A stretch of 64,000 nucleotides of DNA from UBA5336 sp964415675 (GTDB taxonomy: Bacteria > Pseudomonadota > Alphaproteobacteria > Caulobacterales > Hyphomonadaceae), in NCBI GenBank assembly GCA_964415675.1, contig CAYQBG010000006.1, forward strand, positions 1-64,000. Reading direction: 5' to 3'. Under the pieces are notes generated by a model. It searched no databases. It was not told the origin of the DNA and saw only the letters and a list, made by a program, of their open reading frames with translations. This document shows positions 8,255 through 16,540 of this stretch, piece after piece; the first letter of the stretch is position 1, and each line of letters begins with the position of its first letter. The position numbers and the translations under genes are program-made.

Positions 8255-8740
8255 ATGACAGACTATATCGGCTATGAGGCCCTGACCCAGGCCGCCATGC
8301 GCGGCGTCGTCCGTGAAGCCCTGCGCAAGTGCGAGCCGGAGTGCCAGACTCCCGGTGAACATCATTTCTACATCTCTTTTCGCACACGCGCGCCGGGCGT
8401 GCAGATTGCCGACTATCTGGTCGAGCGGTTTCCCGAGGATATGACTATCGTGATCCAGCACCAGTTCTGGGATCTTGAGGTTCATGAAGATCATTTCGAG
8501 ATCATCCTGAAATTCTCTGGCGTGCCACAACATCTGCGGATCCCCTTTGCGGCGGTGACACAATTCGTGGACCCGTCGGTCAGCTTCGGCCTCACCTTCG
8601 AGAAGGGGGGCGGCGTCACCCATGGCGAGGTCATTTCCCCCGTCGGTGAAATGGCGCCCAAACCGGAACCAGCAGACACGGCGATCGAGGCCCCTGCCGA
8701 GGGCACGGTGGTCAATCTCGACGCGTTCCGGCGCAAATAG
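8255..8740 (+). CDS. sspB: ClpXP adaptor SspB, alphaproteobacterial type
   Basis: A 161-residue adaptor that tethers ssrA-tagged and other substrates to the ClpX unfoldase. The start MTDYIGYEALTQAAMRGVVR and the HHFYISFRTRAPGVQ core are typical of the alpha-class SspB (as in Caulobacter). The C-terminal tail ends VVNLDAFRRK, the ClpX-docking peptide, joined by a variable linker. The ATG at 8255 is preceded by GGAGGG; longer upstream starts have no conserved residues. In this class SspB helps ClpXP degrade cell-cycle regulators. A thioesterase gene follows after 17 bp. Confidence 0.92.
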   Translation: MTDYIGYEALTQAAMRGVVREALRKCEPECQTPGEHHFYISFRTRAPGVQIADYLVERFPEDMTIVIQHQFWDLEVHEDHFEIILKFSGVPQHLRIPFAAVTQFVDPSVSFGLTFEKGGGVTHGEVISPVGEMAPKPEPADTAIEAPAEGTVVNLDAFRRK

Positions 8741-8757
8741 GACGGGGGTCGGCGCCG

Positions 8758-9222
8758 ATGAGCGAACCTGCCGCCTCTCCGCCCCGTGTCAGCGACGCGG
8801 AAATGCTGGCCCGTTTCCAGAATTCGAAGAAACGGCCGCCCTGTTCCGACACGCTCGGCATGCGGCTGGAATCGGTTGATCAGGACAACCAGTCCCTGAC
8901 GATGTCGTTCCAGGTCAGCGAGAGTTTCGCCAATCCGACCGGAGCGGTCCAGGGCGGTTTCATTACGGCCATGCTCGACGAAGCGATGAGCACATGCGTC
9001 ATCATTGCATCGAACGTGACCATGACCGCGCCGACACTGGAACTGAAGACGAGCTATCTGCGTCCTTTGTTTCCGGGGCCGGCGCATGTTGAAGCGCGGA
9101 TCCTGCGAATGGGCAAGACGGCCGCCTTCATGGAAGCGGACTGTTTCGCCCCCGGCGGCAAGCTGGTCGCGCGCGCGACAGCAACGGCGGCCCCCAAACC
9201 CTTCCGCCGCATCGCGAAATAG
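8758..9222 (+). CDS. PaaI-family acyl-CoA thioesterase
   Basis: A 154-residue single hotdog-fold protein. The PaaI/YdiI-type active-site region is seen in NPTGAVQGGFITAMLDEAMS, with the conserved asparagine, paired glycines and the LDE helix. The LELKTSYLRPLFPGPAHVEARI strand pair completes the fold. It probably hydrolyses an acyl- or aryl-CoA in the cytosol. It lies 17 bp after sspB and may be cotranscribed. The substrate cannot be told from sequence. Confidence 0.85.
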   Translation: MSEPAASPPRVSDAEMLARFQNSKKRPPCSDTLGMRLESVDQDNQSLTMSFQVSESFANPTGAVQGGFITAMLDEAMSTCVIIASNVTMTAPTLELKTSYLRPLFPGPAHVEARILRMGKTAAFMEADCFAPGGKLVARATATAAPKPFRRIAK

Positions 9223-9300
9223 CAGGCTGCTGAATCACAGGCCGCGTCCCCGGTCGCAGAGCCGGACCCTCCCGAAACAGAATTGAGCTTCCTCCGGGAG

Positions 9301-9390
9301 ATCCCGGCTCAAGGCCGGGGACGCGGACAATTGTCAGGAAGCAAGAGACCAGCGTGCCCGGGCTCGGCCCTTCCGCGAAAAAAGGGTGAG
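9301..9390. repeat. Intergenic hairpin repeat, copy B
   Basis: Second copy of the element at 511-605, same orientation. Hairpin arms are 9302-9308 (TCCCGGC) and 9314-9320 (GCCGGGG) around loop 9309-9313. The shared blocks GGGGACGCGGA and GTCAGGAAGCAAGAG follow, and the copy ends with TCCGCGAAA. The innermost pair is C-G here and G-C in copy A, a compensatory change. About 60 bp upstream, 9241-9253 holds GCCGCGTCCCCGG, the inverted complement of part of the core, so a second partial copy may be present. Confidence 0.7.
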
Positions 9391-9392
9391 CC

Positions 9393-10541
9393 CTATTGCG
9401 CGATATCCAGCCGGAAGATGCGCCCGTCGAGTTCGGCGGTGGCAAGATAGAGCTTGCCGTCCGGCCCCTCCACCACATCGCGCAGCGGGATCGCCTCATC
9501 GGCAAGAAGATCTTCCCGGCCGGCGACCTGTCCAGTCTCATCGAGATCGACGCGCACCAGTTTCTGACCCTCGGGTCCGTTCATGGCGCCGATGAAAAGA
9601 TCGCCCCGCCAGCCGGGATAAACATCTCCAGAATAGAGCTCCATGCCTGATGGCGCGATCGAGGGCACCCATTTCATCTCCGGCTGGGCCATCCCCTCCG
9701 CCTCTGTATCCGGGGTGATGATCGTGCCGTCATAATTGACGCCATAAGTGATTTCCGGCCAGCCATAATTCGTGCCCGGATTGATGATGTTGAGTTCATC
9801 ACCGCCCTTGGGCCCGTGCTCATGGGCATAGACAATGCCGCGCTCAGCGTCATAGGCGATGCCCTGCACATTGCGATGACCATAAGTGTAGACGGCCGGG
9901 TCGGCGCCCTCGCCGAGATCGGGGTTGCCGGGCGCAGGCGCGCCATCCTCGGTCAGGCGCACAACCTTTCCGAAATGATTGGCTGTATTTTGCGCCTCAT
10001 CCATCCAGCGGAAACCATCGCCGAGCGTGACAAGCAGCGTGCCGTCGTTGAGAAATTGCAGGCGCGAGCCGAAATGCGCACCGCCGCGCTTGCCCGGAAC
10101 GTTCGAGACGAAAATCTCCTCGACATTTTCCAGCGCGCTTGCGTCTTCATTCAGCCGCGCGCGGATGACGGCTGTGCGGTTTTCATCCTGGCTGCCCTGA
10201 GCATAGGATATGTAGATCAGCCGGTTGTCTGAAAAATCCGGGTGCAGGATCACATCGAGATAGCCGCCCTGATTCGAGACATAGGCATCCTGCGGTGCCC
10301 CGGCGATCGGCTCGGGATCAAGCGTGCCTTCACGAATGATCCGCAGCCTGCCTTCGCGCTCGGTCACCAGCATGTCGCCTGAGGGCAGGAAGGCCATGCC
10401 CCATGGAAATTCCAGGCCGCTCGCGATTTCCGTCAGTTCGAGTGAATAAGGCGTGGCATCAGCCGCCGGCGCGCTGTCGGCCTGACTGGAACAGGCGGAA
10501 AGGGCGACGGCGGAAACCAGGCTAAGGGCGAAAAGTCGCAT
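9393..10541 (-). CDS. PQQ-dependent aldose sugar dehydrogenase, lipoprotein
   Basis: A 382-residue protein of the soluble glucose dehydrogenase/YliI family: a six-bladed beta-propeller that oxidises aldoses using PQQ and calcium. Typical segments are FPWGMAFLPSGDMLVTEREG, GGYLDVILHPDF, GGAHFGSRLQF (active-site histidine), YGHRNVQGIAYD and HEHGPKGGDELN. The N-terminus is a signal peptide with lipobox LSAC, so it is probably anchored on the periplasmic side of a membrane. The ATG at 10541 has GGAGA 8 bases upstream. It lies just downstream of the TonB receptor on the same strand, with a terminator between. Confidence 0.88.
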   Translation of the reverse strand: MRLFALSLVSAVALSACSSQADSAPAADATPYSLELTEIASGLEFPWGMAFLPSGDMLVTEREGRLRIIREGTLDPEPIAGAPQDAYVSNQGGYLDVILHPDFSDNRLIYISYAQGSQDENRTAVIRARLNEDASALENVEEIFVSNVPGKRGGAHFGSRLQFLNDGTLLVTLGDGFRWMDEAQNTANHFGKVVRLTEDGAPAPGNPDLGEGADPAVYTYGHRNVQGIAYDAERGIVYAHEHGPKGGDELNIINPGTNYGWPEITYGVNYDGTIITPDTEAEGMAQPEMKWVPSIAPSGMELYSGDVYPGWRGDLFIGAMNGPEGQKLVRVDLDETGQVAGREDLLADEAIPLRDVVEGPDGKLYLATAELDGRIFRLDIAQ

Positions 10542-10633
10542 GCAAAGGTCTCCAGGTATTGGCGCGGCGCTTGAGTTGTCGCCGGAGAGGTTGGCCGAAA
10601 GCACCCAGAAAACAAGAAGCCGGTGCGGGAAAA

Positions 10634-10668
10634 GTGAGGGCGGCCCGGTTACCGCGGGCCGCCCTCCA
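10634..10668 (-). terminator. Terminator of the TonB receptor gene
   Basis: A perfect 12-bp inverted repeat, arms 10636-10647 (GAGGGCGGCCCG) and 10655-10666, encloses a 7-base loop. On the minus strand the stem is followed by a short T-rich stretch (complement of AAAAG at 10630-10634). It lies 35 bp past the stop of the receptor gene and separates it from the sugar dehydrogenase. Confidence 0.65.
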
Positions 10669-10701
10669 TATCTTCGTCTCGTCACAAAGAGTGTGTTCCG
10701 A

Positions 10702-13665
10702 CTACCAGGACTTCGAAACGGTCACGCCGTAAGTCGCCGGCTCGTTCAGGAAGACATTGGTAAACAGGCCGGAACTGTCATCGGTCAGGTAGGCCCCGGT
10801 GATGACTTCCTCATCAGTGATGTTCTTGCCGAAAGCCCTGACTGACCAGCCATTGTCTGGATTGGTAAGCTCGACCATCAGGTTGACATTGTCCCAGCTC
10901 TCAAGCTGGTCCCGCGGCGTATTCCAGATCCGCGAGAAGCTGTCGGCCTGATAATAATAGTCCCCACGCACGCGCAGGTCCCACTCTCCACTGACGACAC
11001 CTTCCCAGGTGTATTCAGCACCGAAGCTGAAGGTCATATCCGGCGTCCCGGGAAGGGCCTTGCCATCGAGATCGACTGCATCCCCGTCAAATGGCTCCAG
11101 AGCGGTTGCAGTCTGCGTCACACCGTTGATATCGGTGTAGCTGACCGTCACGCCATCGAGCCCAAAAGCACCTTCCAGCCCCTGAAATGCGCCCGAGCAA
11201 ATGCCCAGCGTGTCACCGGGATTGGCAGCTCCAGCCTGAATCGCCCCCAGAACCGTAGCATATCCCTGCGCAGAGACCGCACAATTGGTGGCATTGGCGA
11301 AGTTCTTGAGAACAACGAGGTCGTCGCGCCCATTCGTGCGGTCAAGCACATCGACCCCGAACGTATCGACGACTTCGGCGTCAAGAAGGCCGAGATTGGC
11401 ATTCATCACCAAGGTCGAGGTCGGATTCCAGATGGTTTCGATCTCAAGGCCCTGGATCTCGGCATCAACATTGAAATTGGCCGATGACCGGTTGACGATC
11501 TGGCTGATCTGGTAACCGTCATACTCATACAGGAAGCCGGTCGCGTTCAGCTGGAGCGCGCCATTGGCCAGCGTATTCTTGGTGCCGATTTCATAGGCGT
11601 CGATGAATTCCGGCTCGAAGAATTGCGGGAAAGCACCGGGATTGTCAGCCGGCTGTGGCGGGTTGATGCCGCCGCCCTTGTAGCCCCGCGAGTAGAAGGC
11701 ATACACCAGCGTGTCTTGCGTAAAGCCGAGATCGGGCGTCCAGTCAAAGCCGGCACGGCCTGTCACTTCTTCGAACTGTACGTTGAAAGTGCCGTCTCCG
11801 CCGAGGTCATCGGCCACGGGATTGCCGTCGCCGTCAAGCACAGGCTGGAAGGCTAAGGGATCAGGGCTGGCAGCATCGGGTACCGCAAGGAAGGTCGGCA
11901 GATTTCCCACCTCTTTCTGGTCGTCAGTGTAGCGCAGCCCCAGCGTGAACTGGAGATCGTCCGTCACGTCGAAATAGCCCTCACCGAAGACCGCGAAACT
12001 GTCGAGCTTGTAGGGCGTGATCGTCCGGAAATAGTTCCGACCGGTGCCATCCAGATTGTCGATCGCTGTTTCACCCACATTGGCCGGATCGGCAAGCGAG
12101 AAAACCGGGTCACCACCTGCAAGCACGGACGCCGCATTATTGGCCTGGATGAAGGCCGTTCCGGTATTGAAGAAGACGTAATAGCTTTCCTGGAGCGCCG
12201 GGCCCTGATTGACTTCATAATCGAGCTTGATGGCGCCGATATTGAAGTTGAACGGGCCTTCAAAATCCGACTGCAGGCGAAGTTCGTGAGTTGTCTGCTC
12301 TGATTCCGAGCCGGAAATATCCGACTGCCTCAGGAAATTCGCCGGTCCAAGCTGAGGATCGCTGACCACCCCCCCCGGGAACAGGGTCGGGTAGGCAGCA
12401 TTGATCAGCGGTGCGCTTGCTCCATTAAGCGCGGTGAAAGGCCCCGGCGTGGTGTTGAACTCGAACACCGGCGCGACTTCATTATAATCTTCCTGCGACT
12501 TGTTTTCGCGCTCATTATAGCTGCCAATATATGTCAGGGTGAGCGCGTCCGTGACATCGTATTCGCCGCGGGCCATGAAGAAAGTCTGCTCAGTCTCGAA
12601 AGTCGGATCGAACACGCTTTCAATGGTGCGCAGATCGGGATTGACCGGCCCGGGCTCATTGACATTGAACAGGTTGCCATTGGCGTCGATCCCGCCCGTG
12701 ACACCAGACAGCAGCCCGAAGACGCCGCCGCCGAGCGTGGCGGCGCCGTTTATCCCACCCAGGGACGCCTGATCACGCACGGGCGCATCGACACAGCCCT
12801 GGGAGGTTATGATCTGGTCGAAAGCCGAGATCGGAATCCCGGAGAAAGATGTATCGGTCGGGTCGGTCGCACAATACTGCTTACCCGACCGCAGGCGCGA
12901 GTCATCCTCATTGAAATGCTCAACCATGAGCAGGCCGCGAAACCGTTCAGTCGGCTCGAAAGCCAGCGATCCGCGAAGTCCGTAGAGTTCGCGGTCATCA
13001 ATATCATTGCCAGTCGTCAGGTTGTCGACAAAGCCATCGCGCTGAAGGTACGAGCCGGCCAGGCGCAGAGCCGCTGTTTCGCCGAGCGGCAGGTTGACCA
13101 TGCCGCGCGTCTTGAGCGTGTTGTAATTGCCATAGGTCACGCTCGCATCGGCCTGGAATTCCTCCAGAACCGGCTTGGCCGTGATGACATTGACCACACC
13201 GCCCGTCGCGTTCCGGCCATAAAGCGTTCCCTGCGGGCCGCGCAGTGTCTCGACGCGCTCGACATCATAGAATTCGGCCTCGAAGAGAGAGTTCCCGGTC
13301 AGCGGCACGTCATTCAGGTGGACGCCCACGCCGGCATCTGCCGCAGTCGAAACAGCATCGACGCCAATGCCCCGAATACGGAAATTGAAGCCACCGAAAT
13401 TGCCCTTGGTGAAATTCACATTCGGGATCGACTTCACCAGGTCCGGACCGCCAACAAGCTGCTGATCATCAAGGGCATTCTGATCGAAGGCCGAAACGGC
13501 AATCGGCACGTCCTGAATGCTTTCTTCCTGTTTCTGGGTAGTCACCAGGACCGTGCCCAGCTTCTTCTCGCCTTCCTGTGCCTGCGCGGCCTGGCCGAAG
13601 CCGGTCATGGCCAGCGCCGAGGCCCCTGCCAACAGCGCATATCTTGAGTCCAGGGACAGTTTCAT
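10702..13665 (-). CDS. TonB-dependent outer-membrane receptor
   Basis: A 987-residue receptor. A signal peptide (about residues 1-29, ending AQAQ) is followed by a TonB box-like LGTVLVTTQK, the plug domain (VPIAVSAF, FRIRGIGVD, VETLRGPQGTLYGRNATGGVVNVIT) and a long 22-strand barrel ending in an aromatic residue (SKSW), as needed for BAM insertion. The repertoire resembles receptors for plant, algal or other complex organic ligands, not a known siderophore type; the ligand is unknown. The ATG at 13665 was preferred over a GTG three codons earlier because GGGAGGAG lies 8 bases upstream of it. Confidence 0.92.
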   Translation of the reverse strand: MKLSLDSRYALLAGASALAMTGFGQAAQAQEGEKKLGTVLVTTQKQEESIQDVPIAVSAFDQNALDDQQLVGGPDLVKSIPNVNFTKGNFGGFNFRIRGIGVDAVSTAADAGVGVHLNDVPLTGNSLFEAEFYDVERVETLRGPQGTLYGRNATGGVVNVITAKPVLEEFQADASVTYGNYNTLKTRGMVNLPLGETAALRLAGSYLQRDGFVDNLTTGNDIDDRELYGLRGSLAFEPTERFRGLLMVEHFNEDDSRLRSGKQYCATDPTDTSFSGIPISAFDQIITSQGCVDAPVRDQASLGGINGAATLGGGVFGLLSGVTGGIDANGNLFNVNEPGPVNPDLRTIESVFDPTFETEQTFFMARGEYDVTDALTLTYIGSYNERENKSQEDYNEVAPVFEFNTTPGPFTALNGASAPLINAAYPTLFPGGVVSDPQLGPANFLRQSDISGSESEQTTHELRLQSDFEGPFNFNIGAIKLDYEVNQGPALQESYYVFFNTGTAFIQANNAASVLAGGDPVFSLADPANVGETAIDNLDGTGRNYFRTITPYKLDSFAVFGEGYFDVTDDLQFTLGLRYTDDQKEVGNLPTFLAVPDAASPDPLAFQPVLDGDGNPVADDLGGDGTFNVQFEEVTGRAGFDWTPDLGFTQDTLVYAFYSRGYKGGGINPPQPADNPGAFPQFFEPEFIDAYEIGTKNTLANGALQLNATGFLYEYDGYQISQIVNRSSANFNVDAEIQGLEIETIWNPTSTLVMNANLGLLDAEVVDTFGVDVLDRTNGRDDLVVLKNFANATNCAVSAQGYATVLGAIQAGAANPGDTLGICSGAFQGLEGAFGLDGVTVSYTDINGVTQTATALEPFDGDAVDLDGKALPGTPDMTFSFGAEYTWEGVVSGEWDLRVRGDYYYQADSFSRIWNTPRDQLESWDNVNLMVELTNPDNGWSVRAFGKNITDEEVITGAYLTDDSSGLFTNVFLNEPATYGVTVSKSW

Positions 13666-13950
13666 GGGCTTCACTCCTCCCGTTCCGCCGGCCGGGCAAT
13701 CTCTTGCCCGCTGTGCGGTTTTTGCGTTTCCTCAACCGGGCCTTCCCTCTTTTTTCTTGCCGGGAAGTGCCTCCGTTTCATCACAGCTTCGGGGGTGACA
13801 ATTTGTCAACCTGCTTCTGTCCCGATTGATGGCTCACGGCGCCTGCGTGTCAAAAATGTGACGCCTCGCATCCGGGCAGGACTTACCTTTTGACCGCAAA
13901 GCGAACGGTTTCCGCTTCCGGCCTGCGGGCGGGACTGCTAGAAAACGCGT

Positions 13951-14661
13951 ATGACTGATCAGGCCAGCAAAGCGCTCGTTATGTTTTCCGGCGGGCAGGA
14001 TTCGACGGTTTGCCTGGCCTGGGCGCTGTCGCGATTCGACCATGTGGAGACGGTCGGTTTCGATTATGGCCAGCGCCATCGGATCGAGCTCGACTGCCGT
14101 GAAAAGATACGTGCCCATATCTCCGGCGGCTTTGCCAACTGGGCTGGCCGGCTGGGGCCTGACCATCTTCTTGATGCCGGCGGGTTGCGCGAGGTCGGCG
14201 AGACTGCGATGACCCATGAGACCGAAATCGAGATGACGGCGGCCGGCCTGCCCTCAACCTTCGTGCCGGGCCGCAATCTGATCTTTATCGTGCTGGCCGG
14301 GGCGCTGGCCTATCGCCGGGCGATACCCAATCTGGTCGGGGGCATGTGCGAGACCGATTATTCCGGTTATCCTGACTGTCGGCGCGAGACACTGGATGCG
14401 CAGATGCGCGCGTTGTTTCTCGGCATGGAATACCCGCTGCGCCTGCAAACGCCGTTGATGGAACTCGACAAGGCGGCCACCTGGGCCCTTGGCGAAAAGC
14501 TTGGCGGCAAGGCGCTGACCGACATCATCGTCGAGGACACCCATACCTGCTATCGCGGCGACCATGATACCCGCCATGACTGGGGCTATGGTTGTTCCGA
14601 CTGCCCGGCCTGCCACCTGCGCGCGCGCGGCTGGGAGCGCTGGAAGAAAGGGCTCGCATGA
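13951..14661 (+). CDS. queC: 7-cyano-7-deazaguanine synthase
   Basis: A 236-residue ATP-dependent enzyme that converts 7-carboxy-7-deazaguanine to preQ0 in queuosine synthesis. The N-terminal PP-loop SGGQDSTVCL binds ATP. The C-terminal cysteines in YGCSDCPACHLR, with the cysteine of HTCYRG, are the zinc site. First gene of queC-queE-queD; the stop overlaps the queE start (ATGA). No preQ1 riboswitch could be recognised in the roughly 285-bp upstream gap, which appears otherwise empty. Confidence 0.96.
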   Translation: MTDQASKALVMFSGGQDSTVCLAWALSRFDHVETVGFDYGQRHRIELDCREKIRAHISGGFANWAGRLGPDHLLDAGGLREVGETAMTHETEIEMTAAGLPSTFVPGRNLIFIVLAGALAYRRAIPNLVGGMCETDYSGYPDCRRETLDAQMRALFLGMEYPLRLQTPLMELDKAATWALGEKLGGKALTDIIVEDTHTCYRGDHDTRHDWGYGCSDCPACHLRARGWERWKKGLA

Positions 14662-15302
14662 GCCGCATCTATTCGGTCAAGGAAGCCTATCCCACGCTCC
14701 AGGGCGAGGGGGCGCAAACCGGGCGTGCCGCCGTTTTCCTGCGCTTTGCCGGCTGCAATCTCTGGTCCGGGCGCGAGCAGGACCGCGTGCGTGCCGTCTG
14801 CCGCTTCTGCGATACGGATTTCGTCGGCGTCGACGGCGAAAATGGCGGTCAGTTCGACAGTCCCGCCGCTTTGGCAGCGCATGTGGAAGCTTTATGGAAA
14901 GGAACAGGCGGGCAGCGCTATGTGATCTGCACCGGCGGGGAACCGCTGCTCCAGCTCGACACGCCCCTGATAGCCGCACTGAAATCAGCCGATTTCGAGG
15001 TAGGCGTCGAGACGAATGGCACGATCCCCGCGCCAGACGGGATCGACTGGATTTGCGTGAGCCCGAAAGCAAATGCCCCGCTCGTCCAACGAAAAGGCCA
15101 TGAACTCAAGCTTGTCTATCCGCAGGCTGAGGCAGAGGCCCAGCCCGAATGCTTTGCCACGCTGGACTTTCAGCACTTTTTCCTGCAACCGATGGACGGT
15201 CCCGATCTTGAACCAAACACCGCCGCCGCCGCGGCCTATTGTCAGAAGAATCCGCAATGGCGACTGAGCTTGCAGACCCACAAACTGATCGGCCTTCCCT
15301 GA
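14658..15302 (+). CDS. queE: 7-carboxy-7-deazaguanine synthase
   Basis: A 214-residue radical SAM enzyme that contracts 6-carboxytetrahydropterin to 7-carboxy-7-deazaguanine. The 4Fe-4S cysteines are in GCNLWSG and, 14 residues later, CRFC: the CX14CX2C pattern of the proteobacterial QueE group rather than CX3CX2C. ICTGGEPLLQ is the SAM-binding GGEP motif. Translationally coupled to queC by a 4-base overlap. Its 3' end overlaps the likely queD start. Confidence 0.95.
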   Translation: MSRIYSVKEAYPTLQGEGAQTGRAAVFLRFAGCNLWSGREQDRVRAVCRFCDTDFVGVDGENGGQFDSPAALAAHVEALWKGTGGQRYVICTGGEPLLQLDTPLIAALKSADFEVGVETNGTIPAPDGIDWICVSPKANAPLVQRKGHELKLVYPQAEAEAQPECFATLDFQHFFLQPMDGPDLEPNTAAAAAYCQKNPQWRLSLQTHKLIGLP

Positions 15303-15679
15303 GCCTGGAGGGCGCCAGATTTCGCGTGTCGAAGGCTGTGACCTTCGAGGCAGCTCACTATATGGGCGCAAAGCCTGAGGGCCACCCTTATCGAAACCTG
15401 CATGGCCACTCCTTCCGGCTTGAAGCGACGGTCGCCGGACGGATGCGCGCGGGCGAGGAATGGGTGGAAGACTATGGTACGCTGACCAATGCACTCGAAA
15501 CGCTCGCCCGCGAACTCGACCACCGCCTGCTCAATGAGATTGAAGGGCTGGAAGTGCCCACACTGGAGCGGATCGCCTTCTGGGTCGCCAGCCGGCTCAA
15601 GGCGCGCCTGCCTGACCTGTGCGCGGTGACGGTCGAGCGCCCGAGCCTGGCGGAACGCTGCACACTCGAAATCGACTGA
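15257..15679 (+). CDS. queD: 6-carboxytetrahydropterin synthase-like protein
   Basis: A 140-residue QueD/PTPS-family protein, first dedicated enzyme of queuosine synthesis from dihydroneopterin triphosphate. Zinc histidines are visible in FEAAHYM and NLHGHSF, and the pterin-anchoring glutamate in VTVERPS. The loop where Escherichia coli QueD has its catalytic cysteine (GHKCGRLHGHS) reads GHPYRNLHGHS, so that cysteine is missing. The ATG at 15257 (AGAAGAA upstream) overlaps queE by 46 bp; a GTG at 15326 would avoid overlap but shorten the first strand. Operon context supports a queuosine role. Confidence 0.85.
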   Translation: MATELADPQTDRPSLSLEGARFRVSKAVTFEAAHYMGAKPEGHPYRNLHGHSFRLEATVAGRMRAGEEWVEDYGTLTNALETLARELDHRLLNEIEGLEVPTLERIAFWVASRLKARLPDLCAVTVERPSLAERCTLEID

Positions 15680-15701
15680 TCCTCATACAGGAGCCTGCCA
15701 G

Positions 15702-15926
15702 ATGAAGCCCAGGACGCTTGCCCGCCTCACCCTCCTCGTATGCCTGCCCGCGATGACCGGCGGCTGCCTCGTCGGCACGGCCGTCGGTGTCGCTGGCGAT
15801 GTGGCTGAAGGCGCCGTGAATGTCACCGGGGACGTCGCCGAAGGCGCGGTGAATACGACGGGCGCGATCGTGGGCGCCGTAACGCCCGGCGGCAATGATG
15901 AGGAAGAACAAAAGACCGGGGATTGA
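15702..15926 (+). CDS. Small repeat-containing lipoprotein
   Basis: A 74-residue protein with a signal peptide ending in a lipobox (MTGGC) followed by a glycine- and valine-rich region. The motif GDVAEGAVN occurs twice in tandem (about residues 32-40 and 43-51), and the tail is acidic (NDEEEQKTGD). AGGAG precedes the ATG. It resembles small hypothetical lipoproteins widespread in alphaproteobacteria. No function is known. It follows queD by 22 bp and could be cotranscribed. Confidence 0.6.
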   Translation: MKPRTLARLTLLVCLPAMTGGCLVGTAVGVAGDVAEGAVNVTGDVAEGAVNTTGAIVGAVTPGGNDEEEQKTGD

Positions 15927-16027
15927 ACCTCGCCGGTATCAAATCTTCATGAGCTTGCTTACGAGGACTGGTACATTCGGAATTTCGAGACATACTCACC
16001 AAGACAATCCTGATTGGAGGTGAGACC

Positions 16028-16516
16028 ATGTATCGACTGACTGGATTGCTTATCGCCGCGGGGCTGCTGATGGCACCCATAGCTGCTGCGGCCGATGTGA
16101 CAGTGAACTATTCCGAAGACTTTGCTGAAGCCCTTGAAGACAATTACGGCGTCCGGGAAGGGGAACGTCTGACACGCACGATCCGCAAGGATCTCGAGCA
16201 GGCGCTCGAACGACGCGGCGTCGATGTGGCGCGGATCGAGGTGACCATCAATGATGCCAAACCCAACCGCCCCACAATCCAGCAGGCCAGCGACAGGCCC
16301 GGACTCGACATGATTCGTTCGATTTCCATCGGCGGCATGGATTTGTCGGCCAGGGCCTTTGATGGCGAAGGCAATCTCGTCGCTGAACTGCAATATGACT
16401 GGTACGAGAACAGCATTCGCGACGTGATCGGGGCCAGCACCTGGTGGGATGCCGGCCGCGCCTCTGACCGCTTCTCCCGGAAGCTGGCCAAACAGCTCTC
16501 AGCCGCCAGCGACTGA
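16028..16516 (+). CDS. Exported protein of unknown function
   Basis: A 162-residue protein with a clear signal peptide (about residues 1-22, ending IAAAAD). The mature part has strand-helix segments (YSEDFAEALEDNYGVREGERL, ITINDAK-like strand, LVAELQYDWYENS) suggesting a small periplasmic alpha/beta domain. No family was recognised. A strong GGAGGTGAG ribosome-binding site precedes the ATG. It faces the monooxygenase gene, with 24 bp between stops. Confidence 0.65.
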   Translation: MYRLTGLLIAAGLLMAPIAAAADVTVNYSEDFAEALEDNYGVREGERLTRTIRKDLEQALERRGVDVARIEVTINDAKPNRPTIQQASDRPGLDMIRSISIGGMDLSARAFDGEGNLVAELQYDWYENSIRDVIGASTWWDAGRASDRFSRKLAKQLSAASD

Positions 16517-16540
16517 TACAGTAAGCCGGACGGCAGGCGG

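Noticed and set aside
13666..13800. GTG start of the TonB receptor at 13674
   Set aside because: The ribosome-binding site overlaps that GTG; the ATG at 13665 has the correct 8-base spacing.
13666..13950. preQ1 riboswitch before queC
   Set aside because: No preQ1-type pseudoknot with the A-rich tail pairing near a ribosome-binding site could be seen in the gap.
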